A DNA stretch of 64,000 nt. Source: Woeseiaceae bacterium. Its GTDB lineage: Bacteria > Pseudomonadota > Gammaproteobacteria > Steroidobacterales > Woeseiaceae. Numbering within the stretch: position 1 is the first letter of the stretch; the number at the start of each line of letters is the position of its first letter. The notes below the pieces were generated by a model that was given only the letters and a program-made list of their open reading frames with translations, searched no databases and was not told where the DNA came from. Below, in pieces: positions 16,984 to 25,891 of the stretch. The stretch is from the NCBI GenBank assembly GCA_021773075.1, contig JAJFKT010000026.1, positions 372,356-436,355 on the forward strand. Direction: 5' to 3'. Position numbers and translations under genes: made by a program.

Positions 16984-17262
16984 ATGGCTCTTTTCATGGG
17001 TGGTGGTCAGGGCGTTAGCGATTTGCGTGGGCTATTATTTCTTCAAGCCGGTCTAGTACCAATTGCGTTCGGTATCGCCGCTTTTTGCATTTATGGATTC
17101 GTCCACTCTCAGGGCTGGACTGCCGGCACGAAAGCAATGTGGAGGGCGATTCCGCAGTGGCAAGTTTTCATATACTTGTTGCTGCACACTCCTATCCGGG
17201 CAGTCCGCCAGCGATGTCTGGCCGTTGGACGTAGTTTAGCGCTTGAATCCACGGGAATTTGA
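16984..17262 (+). CDS. Doubtful small membrane protein
   Basis: This open frame of 92 codons is the only candidate in the 387-bp stretch 16936-17322. It has one clear hydrophobic segment (LVPIAFGIAAFCIYGFV) followed by a Trp-rich amphipathic part (KAMWRAIPQWQVFIYLL). An overlapping frame just upstream also encodes a hydrophobic segment, so the stretch could be a decayed membrane-protein gene. No ribosome-binding site or family match is visible. Treat it as a possible remnant. Apart from this, I see nothing in 16936-17322. Confidence 0.25.
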   Translation: MALFMGGGQGVSDLRGLLFLQAGLVPIAFGIAAFCIYGFVHSQGWTAGTKAMWRAIPQWQVFIYLLLHTPIRAVRQRCLAVGRSLALESTGI

Positions 17263-17322
17263 GAAGCTCGTTGTTGTCCAATTGAAATACAAGTAGCTAG
17301 CAGAATACGGGGGCCGTTCTTA

Positions 17323-18150
17323 ATGTCCATCGCACGACAGTTCTCAATTATCACTTTGGCAATGGCGGCACTGCTCTTCTCCACAACGGCATCGTCGACC
17401 GATGTTCAGCACCTGCAAGCACTGCAATCAACCGACTACCACTTTGTCGAATCGGAGTCGATCGGCCGCGGTTTTCACATCTACGTTCGCTTGCCGCCCG
17501 GATACGAGAAAGGCACGAAGAAATATCCGACGGTTTACACGCTTGATGGCGGCAACCTGTTTTCGCTATTCGCTGGTTACAACAGCTACCTGAATCTCGC
17601 GAATGAGTCTCCAGAGGTCATTCTTGTCGGAATTTCCTATGGCTCGGATTCGTATGAAGATGGCAATCACCGTGGCTCCGATTTTACCGCGCCGTCACGC
17701 GAGCGTGAGCACTACGGCGGTGCAAGCGCGTTTCAATCGTTTTTTCGTGACGGGATTATCCCGCTGATAGAAAGCAACAACCGTTCGCGGAGCGATCGAC
17801 GAGTCATCTTCGGTCATTCCCTTGGCGGCCAATTCGTGCTGTTCACGGCACAGACGGATCCGAATTTGTTCTGGGGACACATTGCGAGCAATCCTGCGCT
17901 ACATCGCAATCTCGACCTATTCTTAGAGATGGCACCGAACGGTCGTTCGAAGGCCCGGGTTTTTTTAGCAGGGGCGGAAAACGATGACCGGCGATTCCTC
18001 GTGCCAAGGCAGAAGTGGGTCGATCATTGGAGCGCTAAGAAAGAAATTCCGTGGGAACTGAAGGTCGCTAATTTACCGGGCCAATCGCATTTGTCGTCAC
18101 CGCCTGAGGCTTTCCGCCTTGGTATGAGTTGGTTGTTTGGCAGCGAATGA
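17323..18150 (+). CDS. Secreted alpha/beta-hydrolase of the esterase D / IroE type
   Basis: The 275-residue protein starts with a signal peptide (about residues 1-26, cleavage after TASS). It then follows the putative-esterase (PF00756) pattern: PPGYEKGTKKYPTVYTLDGG, the nucleophile elbow GHSLGG with its catalytic Ser, an acid in the AGAENDDRRF segment, and a His in LPGQSHLSS near the C-terminus. It is probably periplasmic and hydrolyses ester bonds of siderophores, sugars or phenolic esters; the sequence does not choose. Its 3' end overlaps the convergent glpD gene by 54 bp, a coding overlap on opposite strands. Confidence 0.8.
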   Translation: MSIARQFSIITLAMAALLFSTTASSTDVQHLQALQSTDYHFVESESIGRGFHIYVRLPPGYEKGTKKYPTVYTLDGGNLFSLFAGYNSYLNLANESPEVILVGISYGSDSYEDGNHRGSDFTAPSREREHYGGASAFQSFFRDGIIPLIESNNRSRSDRRVIFGHSLGGQFVLFTAQTDPNLFWGHIASNPALHRNLDLFLEMAPNGRSKARVFLAGAENDDRRFLVPRQKWVDHWSAKKEIPWELKVANLPGQSHLSSPPEAFRLGMSWLFGSE

Positions 18151-19785
18151 CAAAGGAACGGCCCAGGGTCTATCTGGCTGGGTCTGCTCTATGTATTCCT
18201 GCAATTTGGCATCCGCCTGGTCGCCAAACAAAATTTCGCATAACTCGGGCAGACACGGATCGTGGATGATGTCATCGCGTCGCACGACCAAACTGATTTT
18301 CGAGCGTCGCCTCATGAAGTCGTCCAGCTTGGTAATCATCTCGCGACGCCCGGCTTGTTCAATCTCGCAGCGAAGATATTCCGCATGCTCCAGCAAGCGG
18401 TCAGCGTTTCGCGGATTCTCGCGCACGGTCTCCAGCATCTCGAAGGCATTGGCGCCGTAACGGCGCCAGAGGCGATCCGTCAATGGCTCGCATGATCTAG
18501 GGTCTGCAAGTTCGTCGAGCCCCAGTAACCTGGCCTGCACAACGAACTCATCCTTGACCTTAACATCAGGCTCGCCATACCAGCGTCTTGGCTCAACAGG
18601 AAACTTCACCCCCAGCCTGGCAACAATCTCGGCAATCTCCTCGCCGACGTTTATGCAGTCAGTCAGCTTACCGCCAAAGATACTGATGTGCGCATCGGAC
18701 TCGTTGACCTCTACCCGGTGTTTGCGCGATAGCTCTACCCAGTTTGCAGACTGAGATTGGCCGCTCACCGCGAGCGGACGAACTCCGCAGCGTTCCGCAA
18801 TGATGTCTTCCCGGGTCAGAGGCTCGGACAGGTTTAGCAACTCATTCGCATTGCTAAGGATGAAGTCGCGGTCTTCGTCGTCGACTTTTACGACCGGATC
18901 GTCAACCTGGGTATCTGTTGTTCCGATGCAGGTTTTCGGTCCCATCGGAATAACAAAAATCAAGCGTCCATCACTGGCGAAAAACGCCAGGATGCGGGAT
19001 GGGTCGGGAGTGCGATCGACCATGAGATGCACGCCCTTCGAAAATACGTGGTGATATTCTGTCTTTTCTGCTGCCAGATTATTCATTATGTCGACCTCGG
19101 GTCCGCAGGCGTTGATCAGAACATTGCACTCAATCTCACCGACCTGGCCATCGGTCTCATCACGTATCGATACGACGCAACGACCGTCTTTACGCTTCAC
19201 CGCTGTGGCGGCGACGTAGTTCGCTGCGACAGCACCATAGTTCATTGCCGTCCGCACAAACGAAAACACAAACCGGCTATCGTTGTCGTGAAGATAGCAG
19301 TCCGAGTACTCAAACCCGCCATTTGCCGCATCGGTTCGTATGCGAGAGTCACGCCGATTCAAGCGCTCGCAGGACAACAGGGCGGGGGGCTTGGTCGCAA
19401 ATCGCCCCATCAACCAGTACAGCAATGTGCCGAGATAAAGGAATGGGACCGGCCATCGAAACCCTTTTTGTACGGTCGTCAAAAAACGTATCTCCTTGAC
19501 CGTTGAGGGAAAGCTCCTCATAAGATGGTTGCGGCTCTTGCAAAGATGGGAAACCAACCCGAGTTCACCGCTCTCGAGGTATTTAATGCCACCCCAGGCG
19601 AGATTAGATGACTGCGAACTGGTACCGCCGCCAAAGTCCCCTTTGTCGATCAAGGCCACTTTGACGCCGCGTGCGGCGAGCGCGGCGGCCGAAACGGCTC
19701 CGTTAATTCCAGCGCCCAAAATAAGCACATCGAAATGACGCTCAGTGAGTTTTCGGAGGTTGTTTTGACGCAGGCTTAAAGACAC
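18097..19785 (-). CDS. glpD: FAD-dependent glycerol-3-phosphate dehydrogenase
   Basis: The 562-residue protein has the FAD-binding N-terminus DVLILGAGINGAVSAAALAARG, then GGGTSSQSSNLAWGGIKYLE (typical of GlpD), KGVHLMVDRTP, and TCIGTTDTQVDDP. A C-terminal helical domain follows, as in aerobic GlpD (about 500 residues; this one is slightly longer). It oxidises glycerol 3-phosphate to dihydroxyacetone phosphate with transfer to quinone. It is the last gene of the suy operon and overlaps galM by 10 bp, so it is coexpressed with sulfolactate genes. A plausible reason is that glycerol is released from sulfoquinovosyl glycerol. glpQ and glpT lie at 50.7-53.2 kb. Confidence 0.85.
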   Translation of the reverse strand: MSLSLRQNNLRKLTERHFDVLILGAGINGAVSAAALAARGVKVALIDKGDFGGGTSSQSSNLAWGGIKYLESGELGLVSHLCKSRNHLMRSFPSTVKEIRFLTTVQKGFRWPVPFLYLGTLLYWLMGRFATKPPALLSCERLNRRDSRIRTDAANGGFEYSDCYLHDNDSRFVFSFVRTAMNYGAVAANYVAATAVKRKDGRCVVSIRDETDGQVGEIECNVLINACGPEVDIMNNLAAEKTEYHHVFSKGVHLMVDRTPDPSRILAFFASDGRLIFVIPMGPKTCIGTTDTQVDDPVVKVDDEDRDFILSNANELLNLSEPLTREDIIAERCGVRPLAVSGQSQSANWVELSRKHRVEVNESDAHISIFGGKLTDCINVGEEIAEIVARLGVKFPVEPRRWYGEPDVKVKDEFVVQARLLGLDELADPRSCEPLTDRLWRRYGANAFEMLETVRENPRNADRLLEHAEYLRCEIEQAGRREMITKLDDFMRRRSKISLVVRRDDIIHDPCLPELCEILFGDQADAKLQEYIEQTQPDRPWAVPLSFAAKQPTHTKAESLRR

Positions 19786-20645
19786 GAGAATGTGTACACG
19801 GTCCTTGACCGGTAAGTTTCGCCACGCTCAAGTACCGTCGACGGAAACGCGGGCTGGTTCGGCGAGTCGGGGAAGTGCTGGGTTTCGAGGCAAAAGCCCG
19901 ATCGACTGCGATAGCTTTGGCCGCCCTTGCCGACGACAGTCCCGTCGAGTTGTTCGTCATTGTTATCGACGCGGTCGCCGATCCGGGTCGGGTGACGAAG
20001 ATCCATCGCTGTGCCAGTCACTTCGCGCAGCTCGCCTGTCGGTATCATCTCGCTGTTTACCGGCGCGAAGAAGTCGGCATTCAGTTCAACGATATGGTCG
20101 AGAACATCCCCGGCGTCACTCGCGCCAAGATTGAAGTACGAGTGGTTGCTTAAATTGATGACTGTGGTCTTGTCGGTCGTCGCGAGATAGCTGATGGAAA
20201 GTTCATTGTGTTCGCTGAGCGCATAGTCAACCTGGACCGACAGTTGGCCCGGATAGCCTTCGTCTCCGTCTTCACTGACGTGATGCAGCCGCAGTGAGCG
20301 ACTGCTAACTTCCGTTGGTAGAACCTGCCAGGTTACTTTGTCGAATCCCTTGTTACCGCCGTGCAGATGATGGCCGCCTCTGCCGGGCGTGAGATGGTAA
20401 GTCGCACCGCCTAAATCGATACGGCTATTTGCGATGCGGTTCGCGTACCGACCGACTAAGGCGCCGAAATACGGGTGCTGACCGAAGTATCCGTCCATCG
20501 AGTCGAAGCCGAGCACAACATCTGAATAACGGCCGTGGCGGTCCGGTGCCGTTAGTCGCTGAATGATGCCGCCGTATGCCGACACCAGGACCTCCATGCC
20601 GTTGTCATTGTGCAATCGATGTACGCTTGCACTGGCGCTGTCCAT
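19776..20645 (-). CDS. galM: Aldose 1-epimerase (mutarotase) with an internal deletion
   Basis: The 289-residue protein shows the GalM family: NRIANSRIDL, HLHGGNKGFDKVTWQV (first catalytic His), LSNHSYFNL (second His), and SGFCLETQHFPDSPNQP with the catalytic Glu. Family members have about 340-350 residues. Here the segment expected between DEQL and DGT is missing: the sequence reads DNNDEQLDGTVVGKGG, so the part normally carrying the substrate-binding GYDHN motif and the EPGIQFYTGN stretch is gone, in frame. In the suy operon the expected job is mutarotation of sulfoquinovose, as YihR does in E. coli. Whether the shortened enzyme is active is uncertain. A good AGGAAAG site precedes ATG 20645. 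Confidence 0.82.
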   Translation of the reverse strand: MDSASASVHRLHNDNGMEVLVSAYGGIIQRLTAPDRHGRYSDVVLGFDSMDGYFGQHPYFGALVGRYANRIANSRIDLGGATYHLTPGRGGHHLHGGNKGFDKVTWQVLPTEVSSRSLRLHHVSEDGDEGYPGQLSVQVDYALSEHNELSISYLATTDKTTVINLSNHSYFNLGASDAGDVLDHIVELNADFFAPVNSEMIPTGELREVTGTAMDLRHPTRIGDRVDNNDEQLDGTVVGKGGQSYRSRSGFCLETQHFPDSPNQPAFPSTVLERGETYRSRTVYTFSCL

Positions 20646-20662
20646 ATTGCTTTCCTGATTAA

Positions 20663-21586
20663 TTATCTCAAATATTCAAGCACATTTTGTGCTGTCACGA
20701 GGCTGACGCGTTGATTGGCTTCTTGGGTAATCCCTGCAATGTGTGGCGTAAGTAACAGATTAGGAACGTCGGCAAATACCGCGCCGCCGTCGGTGTCCAG
20801 CGGTTCAGACTCAAATACATCCAGTGCGGCGCCACCCAGTCGACCGTCCCGTAGGGCTTCGACGACCGCACCCTCGTCGACCACGCCACCGCGTGCGGCG
20901 TTGATGAGTATTGCCCCTGCGGGCATGCGACGAATGAAATCGGCATTCACTATGTTTCGCGTTTCGTCAGTCAACGGGACATGTAAGCTGATGACGTCAC
21001 ACGTCGCTGCGAGTTCGTCGATGCTTACAGGCGTCGTACCGGACCAGGTCGGACTATCGCTGGCAAGGTAGGGATCAAACGCCGCCACCTCCATTCCCAA
21101 TGCTCGCGCACGTGTGGCAACTTGCCACGCGATCGAACCGAATCCGATCAGCCCCAGTCGCTTGCCGGAAATTTCACGACCCATTAGATCGGTGCGCGGC
21201 CACTCACCGGCCGTCATGCGGTCGGTCGCGCTCCATACACCACGCAGAAGAACGAGTGCAGCAGTGATAGCGTACTCCGCTACCGCCACATCGTTCGCCC
21301 CGGTCGCTGGACAGACGGCAACATTGCGCGACTTGCAGGCCTCAAGGTCAATGTTATCCAGTCCGACACCCAGACGACCAACGACTTTGAGATTAGGCGC
21401 GCTATCGAGAAGTTCGCCATCAACCTGTGTGCGGTTGCGCACGATGATGGCGCGCGCATCGGCAAGTGAAGCAAGCAATGCTGGGCGATCATCGACAAGT
21501 GCTGGTTCGTATTGCACGTTGAAGCCGTTTAGCACGTCAAGCGCGATTTTCTCGTCCATGAATTCTGAAATAACGATGTCAGGCAT
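20663..21586 (-). CDS. slcC: D-isomer-specific 2-hydroxyacid dehydrogenase, probable (S)-sulfolactate dehydrogenase
   Basis: The 307-residue enzyme has the 2-hydroxyacid dehydrogenase layout: GRLGVGLDNIDL, the nucleotide-binding GLIGFGSIAWQVA, and the catalytic triad Arg in NAARGGVVDEG, Glu in DVFESEPL, His in LTPHIAGIT. SerA-like regulatory domains are absent. Its neighbours are ComC-type dehydrogenase (8-bp overlap) and SuyAB. In Chromohalobacter salexigens SlcC oxidises (S)-sulfolactate to sulfopyruvate and ComC reduces it to (R)-sulfolactate, and the same gene set here supports this assignment. By sequence alone it could be another D-hydroxyacid dehydrogenase, so the name rests mainly on context. 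Confidence 0.78.
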   Translation of the reverse strand: MPDIVISEFMDEKIALDVLNGFNVQYEPALVDDRPALLASLADARAIIVRNRTQVDGELLDSAPNLKVVGRLGVGLDNIDLEACKSRNVAVCPATGANDVAVAEYAITAALVLLRGVWSATDRMTAGEWPRTDLMGREISGKRLGLIGFGSIAWQVATRARALGMEVAAFDPYLASDSPTWSGTTPVSIDELAATCDVISLHVPLTDETRNIVNADFIRRMPAGAILINAARGGVVDEGAVVEALRDGRLGGAALDVFESEPLDTDGGAVFADVPNLLLTPHIAGITQEANQRVSLVTAQNVLEYLR

Positions 21587-22604
21587 TTTGCGATCCGTTA
21601 TTGATAATAGTGGTTATCTCATCGTGCAGTGCCGCTGGTATCAACAGACCGTCATCTATCGCTCTCTGACGGTGTTCGAGGCGGCTGCAGCCGGGTAGTC
21701 TTGCACCGTCCGTCTGCGCGATCGCCGTGATGATATTGGCGACACGTTCGGCAAAATGGCCGCCGGATGCCAGCTCGGGCTGAAATACGATGAAGGTATG
21801 GCCAATGTGCGGCGGATCGCCCTCAGCGGCGAAAAAAGAACTCGCCTCGTAGCCAAAATGACTGCCCGTCAATGCTGCCGTAAGCAGTTCGACCATCAGT
21901 ACGAGTGCAGCACCTTTGGCGTCGCCTATCGCGAGCATCGAACCGTCCATCGCTGCCGTTGGGTCATCGGTTGGATTGCCTTCGGAATCCAGCGCCCACG
22001 TGTCGGGAATTTTTTCTCCGGCACGCTGTGCGGCAAGAATCTTTCCGCGCGCGACTTTGGATAGCGCGAGGTCGATCACAAGCGGTTCTGCACCTTTTTG
22101 TGGCGCAGCGAATGCGATGGGATTTGTACCCATCATCGGTTTACTTCCGCCCCAAAATGAAATTGCCTTGGGTGAGTTTGTCATCACAATCGCTGCGAGC
22201 CCCTGCGATGCCAGACGTTCAGCATGTGCGCCGGCTTGGCCAAGATGGTGTGAATTGTAAATACAAGCGGCCGCAATTCCTGTGGCTCCGATTATGCCGC
22301 CGAGCTGTTCGCAAGCGAGTTCTACAGCCGGATAGGAAAACCCCGAATCCGCGTTCACGCGCAGCAGTGCCGTCGCTGGTCTTTCTACCGTGGGTGAGGC
22401 AAATCCATCGACTTTGCCGCTGCGAGCCTGGGCCGTATAACTCGGAATTCGTGACAAGCCGTGACCTTTCTGTCCGTCTGCTTCGGCATTAACGAGCGCC
22501 AGCGCAGTCGAGTGGGCATTGGCTTCACTGGTATTGCTGGCCACAAGCGCACGGACAGCCAGATCCTGCGCTTCTTCGATGGCCAGACGGACGGATTCAG
22601 TCAC
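21579..22604 (-). CDS. comC: Malate/L-lactate dehydrogenase family oxidoreductase, probable (R)-sulfolactate dehydrogenase
   Basis: The 341-residue protein belongs to the ComC/YlbC/MdH family, which has a non-Rossmann NAD(P) fold. Visible markers are KGHGLSRIPSYTAQARSG, a His-containing IYNSHHLGQAG, and GTNPIAFAAP. In sulfolactate degraders ComC converts sulfopyruvate to (R)-sulfolactate, the isomer cleaved by SuyAB. The gene lies between suyB (27 bp upstream) and slcC (overlap 8 bp), as expected for a racemising pair of dehydrogenases. Malate, ureidoglycolate or other 2-hydroxyacid activity is the alternative if the context misleads. Confidence 0.8.
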   Translation of the reverse strand: MTESVRLAIEEAQDLAVRALVASNTSEANAHSTALALVNAEADGQKGHGLSRIPSYTAQARSGKVDGFASPTVERPATALLRVNADSGFSYPAVELACEQLGGIIGATGIAAACIYNSHHLGQAGAHAERLASQGLAAIVMTNSPKAISFWGGSKPMMGTNPIAFAAPQKGAEPLVIDLALSKVARGKILAAQRAGEKIPDTWALDSEGNPTDDPTAAMDGSMLAIGDAKGAALVLMVELLTAALTGSHFGYEASSFFAAEGDPPHIGHTFIVFQPELASGGHFAERVANIITAIAQTDGARLPGCSRLEHRQRAIDDGLLIPAALHDEITTIINNGSQNA

Positions 22605-22631
22605 GGCATTAGCTTGATTGTTTGTTGGATA

Positions 22632-23804
22632 TCAGGCGCTACGATACAGCTTTGTCATCACGAACTCTTTGTGACCCAGAGCTTCCGCCGCCGTTAGTCG
22701 GCCATTTGCCGTCTCGACGACCATATCGATCAGTGCATCGCCAGCGTCAGAGATCGTCATTTCACGCCGAATCACACCCGACACATCAACATCGATATGT
22801 TCGGACATCGTGCGCACCGTGCGCGGATTTCCAGTTAATTTGACAACCGGAACAATCGGATTGCCAACGATGTTGCCCTGGCCCGTTGGAAACACATGTA
22901 CGACGTAGCCCGCGGCTGCCATGAGAGTGACGCATTCCGCTGCCGCGGATGAGGAGTCCATAAAGTACAAGCCAGGCCCGGCTGCCGGTGCTTCTGCGGG
23001 CTCAAGCACATCGATGTAAGAAACCTTCTTGCCAATTTTTTCAAGATTGCCCATGGCCTTTTCTTCAATCGTTGTCAGGCCACCTTCAATGTTGCCCTTG
23101 GTTGGCTGACTGTCGGACAGGTCAGAAGTCTTGAACTGTTCAATAACCTCGTCCTGGTAGGCCTGAAAAGTGCGCATAAATTTCTCGCCGACTTCGGGCG
23201 TTGCTGCACGCGCCGCACAAAGGTGCTCGGCGCCGGTAATCTCGGAGGTTTCGCCAAACACACCGTATATTCCGCTCGGGATAAGCTTGTCGTAGAGATT
23301 CCCAACGGCAGGGCACGAGGCCAGGCCCGTCGTTGTGTCCGATTCACCGCACTTGGCCGATACCCAAATCTCGGAGAGATCACATTCTTCTCGTTGCTGG
23401 CCACTGGTCTGGTGCACGAAATCCTTGGCTTGTCGTGAGGCCTTGGCGATGGTTGCGATATCACCATTTTGCTCAATAGAGAATCCGACAACAGGCTTTC
23501 CGGTCGCTGCGATGCCATCGACGATACGTTTCGTCCAGCCTGGTTCAATGCCGATGACGATACATGCTGCAACGTTTGGATTGGATCCCGTGCCGATCAT
23601 TGTGCGGAAATGCAGGTCAAGGTCTTCGCCAAACTGCAGGCGCCCATAGGCATGTGGCAATGCCATCGTGCCCTGAATGTTGGCAGCGACGGCCTCGCAT
23701 GCTGCATTGGAGATGTCGTCGACTGGGAGAATGGCGACGAAATTACGTACACCGACGCGGCCGTTTTCGCGCCTGTAACCGAAGAAAGTACTTGGAGTTG
23801 ACAT
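22632..23804 (-). CDS. suyB: (2R)-sulfolactate sulfo-lyase, large subunit
   Basis: The 390-residue protein belongs to the UxaA/altronate-dehydratase C-terminal family in the SuyB size range. It starts with [20 protein letters not shown] and has cysteines suited to an iron centre ([32 protein letters not shown]). The small SuyA subunit gene lies 11 bp upstream. Together they cleave (R)-sulfolactate to pyruvate and sulfite in the cytoplasm. The split small/large gene pair and the ComC/SlcC neighbours favour SuyAB over a sugar-acid dehydratase. AGGAATCCTC precedes ATG 23804. Confidence 0.85.
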   Translation of the reverse strand: MSTPSTFFGYRRENGRVGVRNFVAILPVDDISNAACEAVAANIQGTMALPHAYGRLQFGEDLDLHFRTMIGTGSNPNVAACIVIGIEPGWTKRIVDGIAATGKPVVGFSIEQNGDIATIAKASRQAKDFVHQTSGQQREECDLSEIWVSAKCGESDTTTGLASCPAVGNLYDKLIPSGIYGVFGETSEITGAEHLCAARAATPEVGEKFMRTFQAYQDEVIEQFKTSDLSDSQPTKGNIEGGLTTIEEKAMGNLEKIGKKVSYIDVLEPAEAPAAGPGLYFMDSSSAAAECVTLMAAAGYVVHVFPTGQGNIVGNPIVPVVKLTGNPRTVRTMSEHIDVDVSGVIRREMTISDAGDALIDMVVETANGRLTAAEALGHKEFVMTKLYRSA

Positions 23805-23815
23805 GAGGATTCCTG

Positions 23816-24103
23816 TTACCAGCGCTTGGTTTTCATATTGTGTGTATGGACATGATTGCCCTTTGGGATATCGGCGACGAAGCGTCCGATGTCCTGACCG
23901 TACTTGACCGCAGTTTCACCGTCGGATAGATCGGCTAACGCAATTTTGTGGCCGATAGGAACATCGTTATTGACGACGAGCGAAAAGTCCGAGTTATCCT
24001 CGGTAATGACGCATAACATCTCGGTTCCGGCGGTCAGACCTTCGACCACGACTACGCCGACGTTGTCCTGTTTGTCATGGACAAGCAGATGGGGAATACT
24101 CAT
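23816..24103 (-). CDS. suyA: (2R)-sulfolactate sulfo-lyase, small subunit
   Basis: The 95-residue SAF-domain protein is typical of Suy[41 protein letters not shown], and the ending [12 protein letters not shown]. Its histidines (GHK; HVHTHN) match those of the small subunits of altronate-dehydratase-like lyases. It heads the six-gene minus-strand operon suyA-suyB-comC-slcC-galM-glpD. ATG 24103 is fixed by AGGAG eight bases upstream; longer upstream frames run through the promoter. The operator at 24174-24187 lies about 70 bp upstream, so GntR-type repression relieved by a pathway intermediate is likely. Confidence 0.88.
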   Translation of the reverse strand: MSIPHLLVHDKQDNVGVVVVEGLTAGTEMLCVITEDNSDFSLVVNNDVPIGHKIALADLSDGETAVKYGQDIGRFVADIPKGNHVHTHNMKTKRW

Positions 24104-24173
24104 TTTTGTAGGCTCCTGCTGGCTGCTGCGACCCCCGGACAAATCGGGGCTAGCCGGGGTGGGGTGTAAACAA

Positions 24174-24187
24174 GTCTTATATAAGAT
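24174..24187. promoter_or_regulatory. Probable GntR operator, suyA/gntR divergent promoter
   Basis: The sequence GTCTTATATAAGAT contains a perfect 12-bp palindrome (24175-24186). It lies in the 149-bp gap between divergent suyA and gntR and overlaps AT-rich -10-like sequence (TATAAG). The same motif occurs at 30339-30352 and 38300-38313 and nowhere else that I could find in intergenic DNA here. Binding by the adjacent GntR protein is inferred. Confidence 0.75.
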
Positions 24188-24252
24188 ACAATACAAATCA
24201 ATTTGGAGCAATAGCGGCTCGACCGCAAGGGACTCCCGAGGCAATAACAACA

Positions 24253-24978
24253 ATGGAAACAATGCCCGATTTTCAACCGCTCTATAAGCAAGTCTATGAC
24301 GTCCTTGTCCGTCGAATTGCAGAAGGATCCTGGCAACCAGCCGAAGCACTGCCGAGCGAACATGCTTTGGCTGCTGAGCTGAAAGTCAGTCAGGGAACGG
24401 TACGTAAAGCACTTGATGCGCTGGTGGCGGAAAACCTCGTGCAACGCCATCAGGGCAAAGGCACGTTCGTCGCCGAGCATACGCAAGAGCATGCCTTGTT
24501 CCGCTTCTTCCGGCTGGCGAGGCCTAATTCCGACGGTGATCGCGTCATTCCCGAGAGCACAGAGGCGCGCTGCAAGAGACGTGTTGCGACGAAAACCGAG
24601 ATTGCCAAGCTGCATTTAAAGAAGGGCGAAAAAGTAGTTGAGATTAAGCGACTGCGCCTGATCGATGGCGATCCTGCCGTCAGCGAGAAGATTGTCGTAC
24701 CGCTAAAACTGTTTCCTGAGCTTGACCACCAAACGGCATTGCCAAACACGCTGTATTCGCTTTACCAGAGTGTCTACGGCGTTAATGTGACGGTTGCCAA
24801 AGAAGAGCTAATGGCTGTTCTGTCAAATAAAACCGATGAAAAGTACATGGGCATCAAGTCTGGTAGTCCGCTTCTGAGGGTTGATCGCGTTGCTATCGGC
24901 ATCGATGGTCAGCATGTCGAATGGCGTGTCAGTCGTTGCGATACGCGCAATATCATCTACGCGATCGACATCAGCTGA
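24253..24978 (+). CDS. GntR-family (HutC/UTRA) transcription regulator of the sulfonate island
   Basis: The 241-residue protein has an N-terminal winged helix (about residues 8-75; LPSEHALAAELKVSQGTVRKALDAL, KGKGTFV-like wing QGKGTFVAEH) and a C-terminal UTRA ligand-binding domain ending in EWRVSRCDTRNIIYAID. HutC-type regulators usually repress and are released by a pathway metabolite, often a phosphorylated sugar or an acid. It diverges from suyA, heads the pfkB-isomerase-TRAP operon, and the palindrome in the shared promoter recurs at two other promoters of the island. Autoregulation is therefore likely. An ATG nine bases downstream (24262) is an alternative start. Confidence 0.88.
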   Translation: METMPDFQPLYKQVYDVLVRRIAEGSWQPAEALPSEHALAAELKVSQGTVRKALDALVAENLVQRHQGKGTFVAEHTQEHALFRFFRLARPNSDGDRVIPESTEARCKRRVATKTEIAKLHLKKGEKVVEIKRLRLIDGDPAVSEKIVVPLKLFPELDHQTALPNTLYSLYQSVYGVNVTVAKEELMAVLSNKTDEKYMGIKSGSPLLRVDRVAIGIDGQHVEWRVSRCDTRNIIYAIDIS

Positions 24979-24979
24979 A

Positions 24980-25891
24980 ATGACGTCAGTGTTATGTATA
25001 GGACATGCGGTACAGGACTTCGTTTTCTCGATAGACACCATGCCCCGTGCAGCCGAGAAATATCGGGCGTCGGCATTTGAGTCGATTGGCGGTGGTCCGG
25101 CTGCAACCGCGGCTGTTGCGATCGCCAGGCTGGGCGGCGCGGCGAAACTCGCTGCACGCACCGGTGATGACGCAATTGCTGACGTATTGGTCGCGGAACT
25201 CGAAGCTTATGGCGTTGACTGCTCACTGGTCAGGCGCTTTGAAAATCACACATCGTCGCTGTCGGCGGTCATCGTCGATAAAGACGGCGAGAGGTTAATC
25301 GTGAACTATCTGGATTATGCGCTGGACGCGACGGCAGCTTGGTTGCCGCAGCTGCTCCCCGACAATATCGATGCGGTATTGGTCGATACGCGCTGGCCGG
25401 AAGGTGCTTTGCACGGCCTGCAACTGGCGCGGCGAGCCGGCGTGCCCGCTATTCTGGATGCAGACGTGCCGGTCCCGGCGGATGGCGAATTGCTACGGGC
25501 CGCAACGCATGTTGCGTTTTCGGAGACTGGACTAAGCGAATTCTGCGGCGACGCGGATCCGGCTTCAGCATTGCGGACTGTTGATGCGAGCACGGATGCT
25601 TGGTGCTGCGTCACGCTGGGTGGTGAAGGAACCTTGTATTTGAGTGACGGCGAGTTGTGCAGTGTAGCGGCTCACAAGGTGCAGGTTCGTGACACGCTCG
25701 GTGCCGGCGACGCGTGGCACGGTGCGTTTGCATTGGCGCTGGCAGAAGGGCAGACGGCGAATGATGCAACGACGTTCGCATCGGCAGCCGCTGCGTTAAA
25801 AGTTCGAAATGGTGGTGGCCGCGCCGGCTGTCCGAACCGCGGTGATGTCGAAGATCTTATTCAGCAAGAACTGACGGAGAATATATCGTGA
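24980..25891 (+). CDS. PfkB-family sugar kinase, possible sulfofructose kinase
   Basis: The 303-residue ribokinase-fold protein has FESIGGGPAATAAVAIARLGG (substrate side), and DTLGAGDAWHGAFALAL with the catalytic Asp and anion hole near the C-terminus. ATG 24980 is chosen one base after the gntR stop because the conserved N-terminus VLCIGHAVQDFVF starts there; a longer frame would run inside gntR. The next gene overlaps it by 4 bp (GTGA) and encodes an aldose/ketose isomerase-like protein. In sulfoglycolysis a PfkB kinase (YihV) phosphorylates 6-deoxy-6-sulfofructose; the linked isomerase, aldolase and SuyAB support this role here. Another sugar cannot be excluded. Confidence 0.8.
   Translation: MTSVLCIGHAVQDFVFSIDTMPRAAEKYRASAFESIGGGPAATAAVAIARLGGAAKLAARTGDDAIADVLVAELEAYGVDCSLVRRFENHTSSLSAVIVDKDGERLIVNYLDYALDATAAWLPQLLPDNIDAVLVDTRWPEGALHGLQLARRAGVPAILDADVPVPADGELLRAATHVAFSETGLSEFCGDADPASALRTVDASTDAWCCVTLGGEGTLYLSDGELCSVAAHKVQVRDTLGAGDAWHGAFALALAEGQTANDATTFASAAAALKVRNGGGRAGCPNRGDVEDLIQQELTENIS

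Noticed and set aside
16856..17056. 66-residue hydrophobic open frame
   Set aside because: It overlaps the DUF2909 gene in another frame; the hydrophobicity is a frame-shift shadow or remnant.
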